From Mycobacterium sp. PS03-16 (GTDB taxonomy: Bacteria; Actinomycetota; Actinomycetes; Mycobacteriales; Mycobacteriaceae): a stretch of DNA of 64,000 bases. The notes under the pieces are model-generated. The model had not been told where the DNA came from. It ran no database searches and saw only the letters and a program-made list of their open reading frames with translations. A program made the translations under genes and the position numbers. Where the stretch lies: contig NZ_SPQO01000009.1 of the NCBI RefSeq assembly GCF_004570325.1, forward strand, positions 1-64,000, in the 5' to 3' direction. Below are positions 1 to 9,528 of the stretch, one piece after another; within the stretch, counting starts at the first letter, position 1; each line of letters starts with the position of its first letter.

Positions 1-7
1 TGGCCGC

Positions 8-1651
8 ATGGGCTTCGGCATCCGGCGTGCCGCGACGGCCGCCGCGGTGGTCACGCTGGCCGCCACGGCGCTCACCTCATGCGCGAACGGCCCCGCCGAA
101 TCGGTGGACTACGCCGTCGACGGCGGGCTGATCAGCTACAACACCAACACGGTCGCCGGTGCGGCGTCGGGCGGTCCGCAGGCGTTCGCGCGGGTGCTGA
201 CCGGGTTCAACTACCACGGCCCCGACGGGCAGATCGTCGGCGACCACGACTTCGGCACCATCGCGGTGGTCGGGCGGGCACCGCTGGTGCTCGACTATCA
301 GATCAGCGACGAAGCGGTGTACTCCGACGGTAAGCCGGTCACCTGCGACGACCTCGTGCTGGCCTGGGCGTCGCAGTCCGGCCGCAATCCGCAGTTCGAC
401 GCCGCCAACCGCGGCGGCTACAGCGACATCGCCTCGGTCGAGTGCGCCCCGGGACAGAAGAAGGCCCGGGTGTCGTTCGTCCCGGACCGCGGCTTCGTCG
501 ACTTCGGTCAACTGTTCGCCGCGACCGCGCTGATGCCGTCACACGTGATCGCCGACGAACTGGGCCTCGACGTCACCGCCGCGCTGCAGGCCGGCGATGT
601 GCCCGCCATCGAGCGCATCGCCCAGGCGTGGAACACCACCTGGAACCTCGAACCCGGGATCGACCTGAAGAAGTTCCCGTCGTCGGGTCCGTACAAGATC
701 GACTCCGTCGGCGAGGACGGCGCGGTCACCCTGGTGGCCAACGACAAGTGGTGGGGCGCCCCCGCGGTGACGAACCGCGTCACCGTCCACCCGCAGGGCG
801 CCGACATCCAGGAACGGGTCAACGAGGGCGCCTACGACGTCGTCGACATCGCCGCCGGCTCGTCGGGCATCCTCAACATGCCCGAGGGCTACGTCCGCGA
901 GGACAGCCCGTCGGCGGGTATCGAGCAGCTGATCTTCGCACCGCGCGGACCGCTGGCCGCCACGCCGGCCCGCCGGGCGCTGGCCCACTGCACCCCGCGC
1001 GACGTGATCGCCCGCAACGCCGAGGTTCCGGTGGCCAACGCGCGGCTCAACCCCGCCTCCGAGGACGCGTTCGCCGCCGCCGAGGCCACCCCCCAGGCCG
1101 GTGAGTTCGCCGTCGCCAATCCCGCGGCCGCCCGTGCAGCGCTGGACAACCGGCCGCTCACCGTGCGGATCGGCTACCAGAGCCCGAACGCCCGGCTGGC
1201 CGCCACGGTCGGCGCGATCGCCAACGCGTGCGCCCCGGCGGGGATCACCGTCGAGGATGCCGCCGGCCCGGAGGTCGGCCCGCTGTCGTTGCGCAACAAC
1301 GAGATCGACGTGCTGCTGGCCGGCACCGGCGGTGCGCCGGGCAGCGGCTCGACGGGCTCCTCGGCGCTCGACGCGTACGCCCTGCACACGGGCAACGGCA
1401 ACAATCTGAGCGGCTACTCGAACCCGCGCATCGACGGCATCGTCGGATCGCTGGCGGTGACCTCGGACCCCAAGGAACTCGCCCGTCTGCTGTCCGAGGG
1501 CGCGCCCATCCTGTGGGGGGACATGCCGACGCTGCCGCTGTACCGTCAGCAGCGCACGCTGCTGACCTCGTCGAACATGTACGCGGTGAGCAGCAATCCG
1601 ACGCGCTGGGGCGCCGGCTGGAATATGGACCGCTGGAGGTTGTCGCAGTGA
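8..1651 (+). CDS. ABC transporter substrate-binding lipoprotein, family 5 (Rv2585c-like)
   Basis: Periplasmic solute-binding lipoprotein of the oligopeptide/dipeptide (SBP_bac_5) type, 547 aa. The N-terminus has a basic stretch, a hydrophobic Ala/Val-rich signal segment and a lipobox ending LTSC with the lipidated Cys at residue 25. The mature part shows the class C binding-protein pattern, including the [13 protein letters not shown] segment near residue 105. In M. tuberculosis the orthologous gene lies between secF and apt, and apt follows here with a 4-bp overlap. No permease or ATPase is adjacent, so transport partners must lie elsewhere or the protein has a different role. Only seven bases precede this ATG, so an earlier start outside the window cannot be excluded. 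The ligand is unknown. Confidence 0.85.
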   Translation: MGFGIRRAATAAAVVTLAATALTSCANGPAESVDYAVDGGLISYNTNTVAGAASGGPQAFARVLTGFNYHGPDGQIVGDHDFGTIAVVGRAPLVLDYQISDEAVYSDGKPVTCDDLVLAWASQSGRNPQFDAANRGGYSDIASVECAPGQKKARVSFVPDRGFVDFGQLFAATALMPSHVIADELGLDVTAALQAGDVPAIERIAQAWNTTWNLEPGIDLKKFPSSGPYKIDSVGEDGAVTLVANDKWWGAPAVTNRVTVHPQGADIQERVNEGAYDVVDIAAGSSGILNMPEGYVREDSPSAGIEQLIFAPRGPLAATPARRALAHCTPRDVIARNAEVPVANARLNPASEDAFAAAEATPQAGEFAVANPAAARAALDNRPLTVRIGYQSPNARLAATVGAIANACAPAGITVEDAAGPEVGPLSLRNNEIDVLLAGTGGAPGSGSTGSSALDAYALHTGNGNNLSGYSNPRIDGIVGSLAVTSDPKELARLLSEGAPILWGDMPTLPLYRQQRTLLTSSNMYAVSSNPTRWGAGWNMDRWRLSQ

Positions 1652-2172
1652 CCCAGATCGCCGATCTGATCGAGTCGCTCATGCGCGAAGTGCCCGACTT
1701 CCCCGAACCGGGCATCGCCTTCAAGGACCTGACCCCGTTGCTGGCCGATGCCGAGGGCCTGGCCGCCGTCACCGACGCGCTGGCCGCATCCGTCGAGGGG
1801 GCCGACCTCATCGCAGGCATCGACGCCCGCGGTTTCCTACTCGGCGCCGCGGTGGCGCTGCGCCTGGGCACCGGCGTGCTCGCGGTGCGCAAGGGCGGCA
1901 AGCTGCCGCCGCCGGTGCACAGCCAGACCTACGACCTCGAATACGGCAGCGCGACGCTGGAGATACCGGCCGACGGCACCGACATCACGGGGCGCACGGT
2001 CGCGATCATCGACGACGTGCTCGCCACCGGTGGCACAGTGGTCGCCGCGCAGCGCCTGCTCACCAGCGGTGGAGCCACCGTGCGCAACGCCGCGGTGGTG
2101 CTGGAGCTGACCGCGCTGCGCGGCCGCGACGCCGTCGGGACACTGCCCGTCACCAGCCTCTACACGGTGTGA
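1648..2172 (+). CDS. apt: Adenine phosphoribosyltransferase
   Basis: Converts adenine plus PRPP to AMP and pyrophosphate in purine salvage; cytosolic, 174 aa. The PRPP-binding signature [13 protein letters not shown] lies near residues 113-125, and the [11 protein letters not shown] segment typical of APRT is at the N-terminus. The GTG start at 1648 overlaps the TGA of the lipoprotein gene in a GTGA arrangement. I chose it because it gives the normal APRT length and N-terminus, and a longer reading upstream would run through the lipoprotein gene in another frame. relA follows after 42 bp, the conserved mycobacterial apt-relA order. The start codon is supported by context only. Confidence 0.95.
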   Translation: MTQIADLIESLMREVPDFPEPGIAFKDLTPLLADAEGLAAVTDALAASVEGADLIAGIDARGFLLGAAVALRLGTGVLAVRKGGKLPPPVHSQTYDLEYGSATLEIPADGTDITGRTVAIIDDVLATGGTVVAAQRLLTSGGATVRNAAVVLELTALRGRDAVGTLPVTSLYTV

Positions 2173-2214
2173 GCGATATCCTCGAAGTCTGTGCGATGAC
2201 GAGGAGGTGTACTG

Positions 2215-4572
2215 ATGGCTGACGACACGTCGACCTCCGCGCCGGTCACTGCGCCCCTACCGGTCGTCGACATCCCCGAACCGCCGGCGCCGGCGGAGCC
2301 GCCGAAGCAATCGTCGAGCGCCTCGCGCCGGGTGCGCGCCCGCCTCGCCCGCCGGATGACCGCTCAGCGCAGCACGGTCAACCCGGTGCTCGAACCGCTG
2401 GTCGCGGTGCATCGCGAGTTCTACCCGAAGGCCGACCTCACGCTGTTGCAACGGGCCTACGACGTCGCCGAACAGCGGCACGCCGACCAGCTGCGCCGGT
2501 CGGGCGACCCGTACATCACCCATCCGCTGGCGGTGGCCAACATCCTGGCCGAACTCGGTATGGACACCACCACGCTGATCGCGGCGCTGCTCCACGACAC
2601 CGTCGAGGACACCGGGTACACGCTCGAAGCGCTGACCGCCGAGTTCGGCACCGAGGTGGGCCACCTCGTCGACGGGGTGACCAAACTCGACAAGGTCGCG
2701 CTGGGCACGGCGGCCGAGGGCGAGACCATCCGCAAGATGATCATCGCGATGGCCCGTGACCCGCGGGTGCTGGTCATCAAGGTCGCCGACCGGCTGCACA
2801 ACATGCGCACCATGCGCTTCCTGCCGCCGGAGAAGCAGGCCCGCAAGGCCCGCGAGACCCTGGAAGTGATTGCCCCGCTTGCCCATCGGCTGGGGATGGC
2901 CACGGTCAAGTGGGAGCTCGAGGACCTGTCGTTCGCGATCCTGCACCCGAAGAAGTACGACGAGATCGTGCGGCTGGTCGCCGACCGGGCGCCGTCGCGC
3001 GACACCTACCTCGCGAAGGTCCGCGCCGAGATCGTCAACACCCTGACCACGTCGAAGATCAACGCCACCGTCGAGGGCCGGCCGAAGCACTACTGGTCGA
3101 TCTACCAGAAGATGATCGTCAAGGGCCGCGACTTCGACGACATCCACGACCTGGTGGGCGTGCGGATCCTGTGCGACGAGATCCGCGACTGCTACGCCGC
3201 GGTCGGTGTCGTGCACTCGCTGTGGCAGCCGATGGCGGGGCGGTTCAAGGACTACATCGCCCAGCCGCGCTACGGGGTCTACCAGTCGCTGCACACCACG
3301 GTCGTCGGGCCGGAGGGCAAGCCGCTGGAGGTGCAGATCCGCACCCGCGACATGCACCGCACCGCCGAATACGGCATCGCCGCGCACTGGCGCTACAAGG
3401 AGAACAAGGGCCGCAACGGCGCGCCGGCCGGGCACGCCGCCGCCGAGATCGACGACATGGCCTGGATGCGCCAGCTGCTCGACTGGCAGCGGGAGGCCGC
3501 CGACCCGGGCGAGTTCCTCGAGTCGCTGCGTTACGACCTCGCGGTCCAGGAGATCTTCGTGTTCACCCCGAAGGGGGATGTGATCACGCTGCCCGCCGGG
3601 TCGACGCCGGTGGACTTCGCCTACGCGGTGCACACCGAGGTCGGGCACCGCTGCATCGGCGCCCGGGTCAACGGCCGCCTCGTCGCGCTGGAACGCAAAC
3701 TCGACAACGGCGAGGTCGTGGAGATCTTCACGTCCAAGGCGCCGAACGCCGGGCCCTCGCGGGACTGGCAGAGCTTCGTGGTGTCGCCGCGCGCCAAGGC
3801 CAAGATCCGCCAGTGGTTCGCCAAGGAGCGCCGCGAGGAGGCGCTGGAAGCCGGTAAGGACGCCATCGGCCGCGAGGTGCGCCGCGGCGGACTTCCCCTG
3901 CAGCGCTTGATGAACGCCGAGTCGATGGCGGCGCTGGCCCGGGAACTGCGCTACGCCGACGTCTCCGCGCTCTACACCGCGGTGGGGGAGGGTCACGTCT
4001 CGGCCCGGCACGTGGTGCAGCGGCTGCTCGCGCAGTTCGGCGGCGACGACGCGGCCGAGGACGAACTCGCCGAGCGGTCGACGCCGGCCACCATGCCGGT
4101 GCGTCAGCGCAGCACCGACGACACCGGTGTCGCGGTGCCCGGTGCGCCCGGCGTGCTGACCAAGCTGGCCAAGTGCTGCACCCCGGTGCCGGGCGACCAG
4201 ATCATGGGGTTCGTCACCCGCGGCGGCGGGGTCAGCGTGCACCGGACCGACTGCACCAACGCCTCGTCGCTGCAGGAGCAGGCCGAGCGGATCATCGACG
4301 TGGAGTGGGCGCCGTCGCCGTCGTCGGTGTTCCTGGTGGCCATCCAGGTCGAGGCGCTCGATCGGCACCGGTTGCTCTCCGACGTCACCCGCGTGCTCGC
4401 CGACGAGAAGGTCAACATCCTCTCGGCCTCGGTCACCACCTCCAACGACCGGGTGGCGATCAGCCGGTTCACGTTCGAGATGGGTGACCCCAAGCATCTG
4501 GGCCACCTGCTGCGGGTGGTCCGCAACGTCGAGGGCGTCTACGACGTCTACCGCGTCACCAGCGCGGCCTGA
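2215..4572 (+). CDS. relA: Bifunctional (p)ppGpp synthetase/hydrolase RelA/SpoT
   Basis: Stringent-response enzyme that makes and degrades (p)ppGpp, 785 aa, ribosome-associated in this family. Domains in order: HD hydrolase with [10 protein letters not shown] at about residue 102 and the HD pair at 127-128 (LLHDTVEDT); synthetase with [13 protein letters not shown] and [25 protein letters not shown] ([20 protein letters not shown]); a zinc-finger/helical region containing KCCTPVPGD; and a C-terminal ACT domain. All hydrolase motifs are present, so a dual-function Rel is expected, as in other actinobacteria. The ATG has a strong GAGGAGGT ribosome site about 5 nt upstream. The first 45 residues are Pro/Ala-rich and probably disordered. 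Its stop abuts the stop of the convergent regulator. Confidence 0.97.
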   Translation: MADDTSTSAPVTAPLPVVDIPEPPAPAEPPKQSSSASRRVRARLARRMTAQRSTVNPVLEPLVAVHREFYPKADLTLLQRAYDVAEQRHADQLRRSGDPYITHPLAVANILAELGMDTTTLIAALLHDTVEDTGYTLEALTAEFGTEVGHLVDGVTKLDKVALGTAAEGETIRKMIIAMARDPRVLVIKVADRLHNMRTMRFLPPEKQARKARETLEVIAPLAHRLGMATVKWELEDLSFAILHPKKYDEIVRLVADRAPSRDTYLAKVRAEIVNTLTTSKINATVEGRPKHYWSIYQKMIVKGRDFDDIHDLVGVRILCDEIRDCYAAVGVVHSLWQPMAGRFKDYIAQPRYGVYQSLHTTVVGPEGKPLEVQIRTRDMHRTAEYGIAAHWRYKENKGRNGAPAGHAAAEIDDMAWMRQLLDWQREAADPGEFLESLRYDLAVQEIFVFTPKGDVITLPAGSTPVDFAYAVHTEVGHRCIGARVNGRLVALERKLDNGEVVEIFTSKAPNAGPSRDWQSFVVSPRAKAKIRQWFAKERREEALEAGKDAIGREVRRGGLPLQRLMNAESMAALARELRYADVSALYTAVGEGHVSARHVVQRLLAQFGGDDAAEDELAERSTPATMPVRQRSTDDTGVAVPGAPGVLTKLAKCCTPVPGDQIMGFVTRGGGVSVHRTDCTNASSLQEQAERIIDVEWAPSPSSVFLVAIQVEALDRHRLLSDVTRVLADEKVNILSASVTTSNDRVAISRFTFEMGDPKHLGHLLRVVRNVEGVYDVYRVTSAA

Positions 4573-5097
4573 TCACCGGCCCGGCATCAGCACGGTGCTG
4601 ATCAGGCGTTTGACCCGGCCCGGGGCGCGGCCGTTGGCCATCCGCGAGGTGACCGCCTCGGCGATCTCCCGGCTCATCTCCGCCAGCTCGTCGTCGGTCA
4701 GCCACAGCGCCGCCTGCGAGTAGGCCACCCCGTCGGCGGGAAAGTCGATCTCGGCGCGCGCCAGGTAGCGGTCGAAGTCGGCGAGCAGCATCGTGGCGAA
4801 CGCGGTGAAGGCCCGGCGGTGCTCGTCGCGGGTCATCGTGCGGGCGGTGTCCGGGGTGACCACGGCGCTCGGCAGGTGCAGCCGGTAGCTGCGCTCGACC
4901 GCGCCGCGCACCGGTCGCTCGTTGACGATCTGCAGCACACCCGCGTCGAGCAGCGTCGCGATGTGCCGGTACAGCGAGGCCGTCGGCACGTCGGGCAGCG
5001 CGTCGCGCAGCGCGGCGGTGGTCAGCACGCTGCCGTCGAGCAGCGCCTGCACGATGCGCAGGCGCAGCGGGTGCAGCAGCACGTCGGCGGTGGCCAC
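4573..5097 (-). CDS. Winged-helix transcriptional regulator (ArsR/HTH_20-like)
   Basis: DNA-binding regulator, 174 aa. The N-terminal 75 residues form a winged HTH pattern (HPLRLRIVQALLDG, then a recognition helix TASLYRHIATLLDAGVLQ and a wing around VNERPVRGAVERSY). The C-terminal part is helical and of unknown ligand specificity. It starts with GTG and is divergent from a small PH-like gene. The 54-bp gap between them holds an inverted repeat that is a likely operator for both genes. Family assignment is at the level of fold and the effector is not predictable. It faces relA tail to tail, so its control is separate from the stringent-response gene. Confidence 0.8.
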   Translation of the reverse strand: MATADVLLHPLRLRIVQALLDGSVLTTAALRDALPDVPTASLYRHIATLLDAGVLQIVNERPVRGAVERSYRLHLPSAVVTPDTARTMTRDEHRRAFTAFATMLLADFDRYLARAEIDFPADGVAYSQAALWLTDDELAEMSREIAEAVTSRMANGRAPGRVKRLISTVLMPGR

Positions 5098-5125
5098 GGG
5101 GCGAATGGTATCAACGCTGCTATTA

Positions 5126-5141
5126 TTCTCATTAGTGAGAA
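5126..5141. promoter_or_regulatory. Candidate operator, inverted repeat TTCTCA-N4-TGAGAA
   Basis: A perfect 6-bp inverted repeat with a 4-base spacer (TTAG) sits in the AT-rich gap between the divergent winged-HTH gene and the PH-like gene, ending at the start of the AAGGAG ribosome site of the latter. Position and symmetry suggest the operator of the divergent regulator. The adjoining TATTAT could serve as a -10 element. This is inference from sequence only. Confidence 0.5.
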
Positions 5142-5151
5142 AGGAGCCGTG

Positions 5152-5505
5152 ATGGCGCAGGTGCGACGGGTGGGACAGGATCTCGAGGTGCGGCTGACGG
5201 TCGGCGAGAAGATCGCCGCGTTACGCGGGGACCTGCGGGTGCCGCTGTCGGCGGTGACGGCCGTGGACGTGGTCACCGAACCGCTGGCCGCGGTGACCGG
5301 TGCCCGGGCGCCGGGGCTCGGCCTGCCCGGACGCGCCAAGATCGGAACCTGGCGCCAGCGCGGCCGGCGGACGTTCGCGGTGGCGCGGGCGCACGTGCCG
5401 GCCGTGCGGATCGCCCTGAGCGGTCAGCGCGACGACGTGCTGATCGTCAGCCTGCCCGACGCGGAGGCGGTGGCCGCCTCGCTGCGCGCCCCCGCCCAGG
5501 GCTGA
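5152..5505 (+). CDS. Conserved hypothetical protein, possible PH-like fold
   Basis: A 117-aa soluble protein with alternating short beta-like stretches (QDLEVRLTVGEKI, VPLSAVTAVDVV, RTFAVARAHVPAVRIAL, DDVLIVSLPD) around a Gly/Pro-rich loop GLGLPGRAKIGTW. This resembles bacterial PH-like domain proteins of about this size, though I cannot confirm the fold by eye. The ATG at 5152 follows AAGGAG at 5141 with good spacing. A longer upstream reading would cross the divergent promoter and is rejected. It is divergent from a winged-HTH regulator and probably controlled by it. Function unknown. Confidence 0.7.
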   Translation: MAQVRRVGQDLEVRLTVGEKIAALRGDLRVPLSAVTAVDVVTEPLAAVTGARAPGLGLPGRAKIGTWRQRGRRTFAVARAHVPAVRIALSGQRDDVLIVSLPDAEAVAASLRAPAQG

Positions 5506-5515
5506 CCGTTCCCTC

Positions 5516-5575
5516 GCGAGCAGCCGCAAAGTAGCCCTCCGCGAGTCTGTTTCGCGTGATATTGCGTCCGCTCGC
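5516..5575. repeat. Imperfect long inverted repeat between convergent genes
   Basis: Two 14-base arms, GCGAGCAGCCGCAA (5516-5529) and TTGCGTCCGCTCGC (5562-5575), are inverted copies that match at 12 of 14 positions and are separated by 32 bases. They occupy most of the space between the PH-like gene and the convergent cyclophilin gene. The sequence resembles palindromic elements often seen at 3' ends in mycobacterial genomes, from memory. It may fold as a transcription end signal for both genes. Confidence 0.45.
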
Positions 5576-5581
5576 GGGGAC

Positions 5582-6580
5582 TCAGTCCAGGCGGGCGCTG
5601 GTGATCGTCACCTCGGCGGCGGGCGCCCCGTCCTCCCCGCCGTCGGCCACCCCGCGCGCGGCGATCTTGTCGAGGGTGGCCAGGCCGGTGGTGTCGATGG
5701 TGCCGAACACCGTGTGCGTCGGCGGCAGCTGCGAATCGCCGTAGACGAGGAGGAACTGGCTGCCGTTGGTGCCCGGCCCGTTGTTGGCCATCGCCAGGGT
5801 CCCGCGCGGATACTCGATCGGCCGGCGCAACCCGGGATCCGACAGCCGGTACTGGTTGGTCGGGTACTCGTTGGGGAAGCGGTAGCCGGGGCCGCCTGCG
5901 CCCGTTCCGGTGGGATCGCCGCACTGCAGCACCTTCATGGCCGGGGCGGTGGTCAGCCGGTGGCACTCCGTGTTGTCGAAGAAGCCCTGCTGCGCCAGGC
6001 TGGCGAAGTTGTTGACCGTGCAGGGCGACTTGGCGTTGTCGAGTTGCAGGCCGATGTTGCCCTGGCTGGTCGACACGCTGGCGCTCACCTGGGCCGGGTC
6101 GGTCGGCACGCGGCCGTCCCGCGGCGGGGTCACCGGCTTGTCCGCAGGCGTGCCACTGGCCGGGTACTGGCAATTGGCGCCCAGCCCGCGGGGCGGGTCG
6201 AACGCCGGCAGCTCGCCGGTGCCGTCCGGGGCGGCCGTGTAGCGCGGCGACTCGCCGGGGCGGTAGTGCTCCTCGACGGTCTGGGCGACCGCCAGCATGA
6301 ACAGGATGCTCAGGACCACGACCACGATGGTCAGCGCCGTCAGCACGTAACCGATCACCAGCCCGGCGATCGCCAGCCCGCGGCCTTCCTCACCGCTGCG
6401 TTTGATCTGCGACAGCGACAGGTGGCCGAACAGTATGCCCAGCGGGGCGAACAGGATCCCGAACACCAGGGCGACGACGGCCAGCGAGTTGGTGGGCCGC
6501 GGCGCGCCGGGCGGCGGGTAGCCGCCCGGGTATCCGGGCGGCGGTGCCGGGTGGGGGTACGGTCCGGGCGGCTGACTCAT
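5582..6580 (-). CDS. Membrane-anchored cyclophilin-type peptidyl-prolyl isomerase with N-terminal DUF4190-like segment
   Basis: PPIase predicted to catalyse prolyl cis-trans isomerisation outside the membrane, 332 aa. Residues 1-30 are a Pro/Gly/Tyr-rich cytoplasmic tail. Two hydrophobic segments follow (about 32-52 and 68-97) flanking SLSQIKRSGEEGRG, the pattern of DUF4190 proteins. The cyclophilin domain occupies the C-terminal half (FASLAQQGFFDNTECHRL, LAMANNGPGTNGSQFLLV). The usual QFFI(T) core is QFLLV here. Tandem with a second cyclophilin gene downstream of whose stop it starts, and clearly paralogous to it (CQYPA, LQCGDPTG, YPTNQY shared). Start ATG at 6580. Confidence 0.88.
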   Translation of the reverse strand: MSQPPGPYPHPAPPPGYPGGYPPPGAPRPTNSLAVVALVFGILFAPLGILFGHLSLSQIKRSGEEGRGLAIAGLVIGYVLTALTIVVVVLSILFMLAVAQTVEEHYRPGESPRYTAAPDGTGELPAFDPPRGLGANCQYPASGTPADKPVTPPRDGRVPTDPAQVSASVSTSQGNIGLQLDNAKSPCTVNNFASLAQQGFFDNTECHRLTTAPAMKVLQCGDPTGTGAGGPGYRFPNEYPTNQYRLSDPGLRRPIEYPRGTLAMANNGPGTNGSQFLLVYGDSQLPPTHTVFGTIDTTGLATLDKIAARGVADGGEDGAPAAEVTITSARLD

Positions 6581-6589
6581 CTCGCCGGA

Positions 6590-7468
6590 TCAGTCCAGCA
6601 GCAGCGACGTGATCTGCACGTCGGTGGTCGGCGCGCCGTCCTGGCCACCGCCCTCGACACCGCCCGCGGCGATCTTGTCCAGGGTGGCCAGGCCGGTCTC
6701 GTCGATGGTGCCGAACGCGGTGTAGCCGGGCGGCAACTGCGAGTCCTTGTACACCAGGAAGAACTGGCTGCCGTTGGTGTCAGGGCCGGCGTTGGCCATG
6801 GCCAGCGTGCCGCGCGGGTAGGTCACCGGCTCCTGCAGCGCCGGGTCGTCGGGCTGGTACTGGTTGGTCGGGTACTCGTTGGCGAACCGGTAGCCCGGCC
6901 CGCCCGTGCCCTGTCCGGTCGGGTCGCCGCACTGCAGCACCGACAGGCTCGGGCTGGTGGTCAGCCGGTGGCACGGGGTGTCGTTGAAGTAGCCCTGCTG
7001 GGCGAGGCTGGCGAAGCTGTTGACCGTGCACGGCGCCTTGGCGTTGTCGAGCACCAGGCCGAGGTTGCCCTGGCTGGTGGTCATGCTGGCGGTGACCTGC
7101 GCGGGTTCGGTGGGCACCTGACCGGCGCGGGGCGGGTCGACCGGCTTGCTGGGATCCCCGGCGGCGGGGTACTGGCAGTCGGCGCCCAGGTTGGCCGGCG
7201 GGGTGAAGGGCGGCAGGGTGCCGTTGGCGGCCTGCTGCACCGGGGCGGCCGACGTGCTGGTGGACGCCTCCGCCGACGCGGTGTTCTCGCCGCTGTCCCG
7301 ATTGGTGAGGACGATGGTCGCCACGACGGCCGCGATCACCACGACCGCCGCTGCCGCGGAGCCCACGATGGTCATGATCCGTCGCTTGCGCTCCTGCTGC
7401 GCCCGGCGCTCGAGTTGGCGTTCGAGTTTGCGCTTGGCCGCCGCGCGCCGTTGTTCGTTGGTCGGCAC
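6590..7468 (-). CDS. ppiB: Membrane-anchored cyclophilin-type peptidyl-prolyl isomerase (Rv2582/PpiB-like)
   Basis: The positional orthologue of mycobacterial PpiB, 292 aa. A highly charged N-terminal helix (residues 1-31, rich in Arg, Lys and Gln) precedes one transmembrane segment (about 33-53), a Ser/Thr/Ala linker and a cyclophilin domain (FASLAQQGYFNDTPCHRL, GSQFFLVYKDS). The predicted topology places the catalytic domain outside the cytoplasm. The GTG start at 7468 follows GAGAAGGGA. The open frame continues far upstream without start signals and would run antisense to the Rv2581c-type gene, so I reject that extension. The neighbouring paralogue begins 10 bp downstream and the two are probably co-transcribed. 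Confidence 0.88.
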   Translation of the reverse strand: MPTNEQRRAAAKRKLERQLERRAQQERKRRIMTIVGSAAAAVVVIAAVVATIVLTNRDSGENTASAEASTSTSAAPVQQAANGTLPPFTPPANLGADCQYPAAGDPSKPVDPPRAGQVPTEPAQVTASMTTSQGNLGLVLDNAKAPCTVNSFASLAQQGYFNDTPCHRLTTSPSLSVLQCGDPTGQGTGGPGYRFANEYPTNQYQPDDPALQEPVTYPRGTLAMANAGPDTNGSQFFLVYKDSQLPPGYTAFGTIDETGLATLDKIAAGGVEGGGQDGAPTTDVQITSLLLD

Positions 7469-7600
7469 CGCCGCTGTCCCTTCTCGTTCACGCGGTCGTC
7501 TCCGCGTTCGGTCGGCACCGAGTGTGCCAAAAGTTGCTGAGTGTGCGGTGATCGACCCGCACAGAATCGGCGCCCGTCCCGGCATGGGAAACTGGGACAC

Positions 7601-8266
7601 GTGTTGATCACCGGATTTGCGGCGGGCATGTTGGCGTGCAACTGCTACGTGCTGGCCGAACGACCGGGGTCGGACGCGATCGTCGTCGATCCCGGCCAGC
7701 GGGCGTCTGCGCCCCTGCGCCGGATCCTCGACGAACACCGCCTGACCCCGGCGGCGGTGCTGCTCACCCACGGCCACATCGACCACATCTGGTCGGCCCA
7801 GAAGGTCGCCGACACCTACGGCTGCCCGGCGTTCATCCACCCCGAGGACCGGTTCATGCTGACCGATCCGATCAAGGGTTTCGGTCCCCGCATCGGCCAG
7901 GTCCTGCTGGGCGCGATGTTCCGCGAACCCCGCCAGCTCGTCGAACTCGACCGCGACGGCGCCACGCTGGACCTGGGCGGGCTGGCGGTCACCGTCGACC
8001 ACACGCCGGGGCACACCCGCGGGTCGGTGACGTTCCGGCTCGCCGGGGACACCGAGCAGGTCGCGCTGACCGGCGACACGCTGTTCCGGCGGTCGGTGGG
8101 GCGTACCGACCTGCCCGGCGGCAGCGGACGCGACCTGCTGGGGTCGCTTCTGACCAAGCTGTTGGTGCTCGACGATGACACCGTCGTGCTGCCCGGTCAC
8201 GGGCCGCGGTCGACGATCGGCGCCGAACGGCGCACCAACCCGTTCCTCGAAGGACTGACTCTGTGA
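7601..8266 (+). CDS. MBL-fold metallo-hydrolase, glyoxalase II-like (Rv2581c-like)
   Basis: Metallo-beta-lactamase-fold hydrolase, 221 aa. The metal-binding motif THGHIDHIW lies near residue 53, followed by [18 protein letters not shown] and the terminal GHGPRSTI. This is the full ligand set for a dinuclear zinc site. Glyoxalase II (hydroxyacylglutathione hydrolase) is the usual annotation, but mycobacteria use mycothiol, so the natural thioester substrate is uncertain. I use the GTG at 7601, which gives the size of the M. tuberculosis orthologue. Its last four bases overlap the hisS start (GTGA), implying translational coupling with hisS, the conserved mycobacterial arrangement. Confidence 0.88.
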   Translation: MLITGFAAGMLACNCYVLAERPGSDAIVVDPGQRASAPLRRILDEHRLTPAAVLLTHGHIDHIWSAQKVADTYGCPAFIHPEDRFMLTDPIKGFGPRIGQVLLGAMFREPRQLVELDRDGATLDLGGLAVTVDHTPGHTRGSVTFRLAGDTEQVALTGDTLFRRSVGRTDLPGGSGRDLLGSLLTKLLVLDDDTVVLPGHGPRSTIGAERRTNPFLEGLTL

Positions 8267-9528
8267 CCGAGACCGCGTTCCAGGCACCCAAGGGTGTGCC
8301 GGACTACCTGCCGCCGGAGTCGGCGCAGTTCGTCGCCGTGCGTGAGGCGCTGCTGACCGCCGCCCGCCGGGCCGGCTACGGCCACATCGAGTTGCCGATC
8401 TTCGAGGACACCGCGCTGTTCGCCCGCGGGGTCGGAGAGTCGACCGATGTCGTCTCCAAGGAGATGTACACGTTCGCCGACCGCGGTGACCGGTCGGTGA
8501 CTCTGCGTCCCGAGGGCACCGCCGGGGTGATCCGCGCGGTCATCCAACACCGGCTCGACCGCGGCCCGCTGCCCGTCAAGCTGTGCTACTCGGGGCCGTT
8601 CTTCCGTTACGAGCGGCCCCAGGCCGGCCGTTACCGCCAGCTGCAGCAGGTGGGCGTGGAGGCGATCGGGATCGACGATCCGGCGCTCGACGCGGAGGTG
8701 ATCGCGGTCGCCGACGCCGGATTCCGCTCCCTGGGTCTCGATGGGTTCCGATTGGAGATCACCTCGCTGGGCGACGACACATGCCGCCCCCAGTACCGGG
8801 AGTTGTTGCAAGACTTCCTGTTCCGGCTCGATCTCGACGAGGAGACGCGGCGGCGCGCGGAGATCAACCCGCTGCGGGTGCTCGACGACAAGCGGCCGCA
8901 CGTGCGGGAGATGACCGCCGCCGCGCCGGTGATGCTCGACCACCTGTCCGACAGCGCCAAACAGCACTTCGAGACCGTGCAGGCGCACCTGCAGGCGCTC
9001 GGGGTGCCGTTCGTCATCAACCCGCGGATGGTGCGCGGACTGGACTACTACACCAAGACCACGTTCGAATTCGTCCACGACGGCCTGGGCGCGCAGTCCG
9101 GGATCGGCGGCGGCGGACGCTACGACGGGCTGATGCGCCGGCTCGGCGGTCAGGACGTCTCCGGCATCGGGTTCGGCCTCGGCGTGGACCGCACGGTGCT
9201 GGCGCTGCGCGCCGAGGGCCGGGAGGTCGGCCAGGCGAGCACCTGCGACGTGTTCTGCGTACCGCTCGGCGACACGGCCAAACTCCGGCTCGCGGTGGTG
9301 GCCGCGCAGTTGCGCGCCGCCGGGGTGCGCGTGGACCTGGCCTACGGCGACCGGGGGCTCAAGGGCGCGATGCGGGCCGCCGACCGGTCCGGGGCGACGC
9401 TGGCGCTGGTCGCCGGTGACCGCGACGTCGAGGCGGGCACCGTCGGCGTCAAGGATCTCGCCACCGGTGAGCAGGTCGACGTGGCGGCCGACGACGTTGT
9501 CGGCGTAGTGGTTTCGCGCGTGAGCTAA
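8263..9528 (+). CDS. hisS: Histidine--tRNA ligase
   Basis: Class II aminoacyl-tRNA synthetase charging tRNA-His, 421 aa, cytosolic and essential. Motif 2 is [13 protein letters not shown], preceded by [10 protein letters not shown]. The histidine-binding motif [13 protein letters not shown] is near residue 260, and motif 3 is [17 protein letters not shown]-terminal anticodon-binding domain follows. The length is normal for the family. The GTG start overlaps the stop of the upstream hydrolase by four bases. Its stop codon overlaps the stop of the convergent alcohol dehydrogenase, and this is where the conserved Rv258x backbone gives way to the accessory region. Confidence 0.97.
   Translation: MTETAFQAPKGVPDYLPPESAQFVAVREALLTAARRAGYGHIELPIFEDTALFARGVGESTDVVSKEMYTFADRGDRSVTLRPEGTAGVIRAVIQHRLDRGPLPVKLCYSGPFFRYERPQAGRYRQLQQVGVEAIGIDDPALDAEVIAVADAGFRSLGLDGFRLEITSLGDDTCRPQYRELLQDFLFRLDLDEETRRRAEINPLRVLDDKRPHVREMTAAAPVMLDHLSDSAKQHFETVQAHLQALGVPFVINPRMVRGLDYYTKTTFEFVHDGLGAQSGIGGGGRYDGLMRRLGGQDVSGIGFGLGVDRTVLALRAEGREVGQASTCDVFCVPLGDTAKLRLAVVAAQLRAAGVRVDLAYGDRGLKGAMRAADRSGATLALVAGDRDVEAGTVGVKDLATGEQVDVAADDVVGVVVSRVS

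Noticed and set aside
2257..4506. Long open frame (749 codons) antisense to relA
   Set aside because: High-GC antisense shadow; composition rich in Arg, His and Gly with no domain pattern, while the plus strand encodes a complete RelA.
5714..7540. 608-codon plus-strand open frame across both cyclophilin genes
   Set aside because: Repeated Arg/Gly/Val low-complexity translation with no motifs; the minus strand carries two clear cyclophilins.
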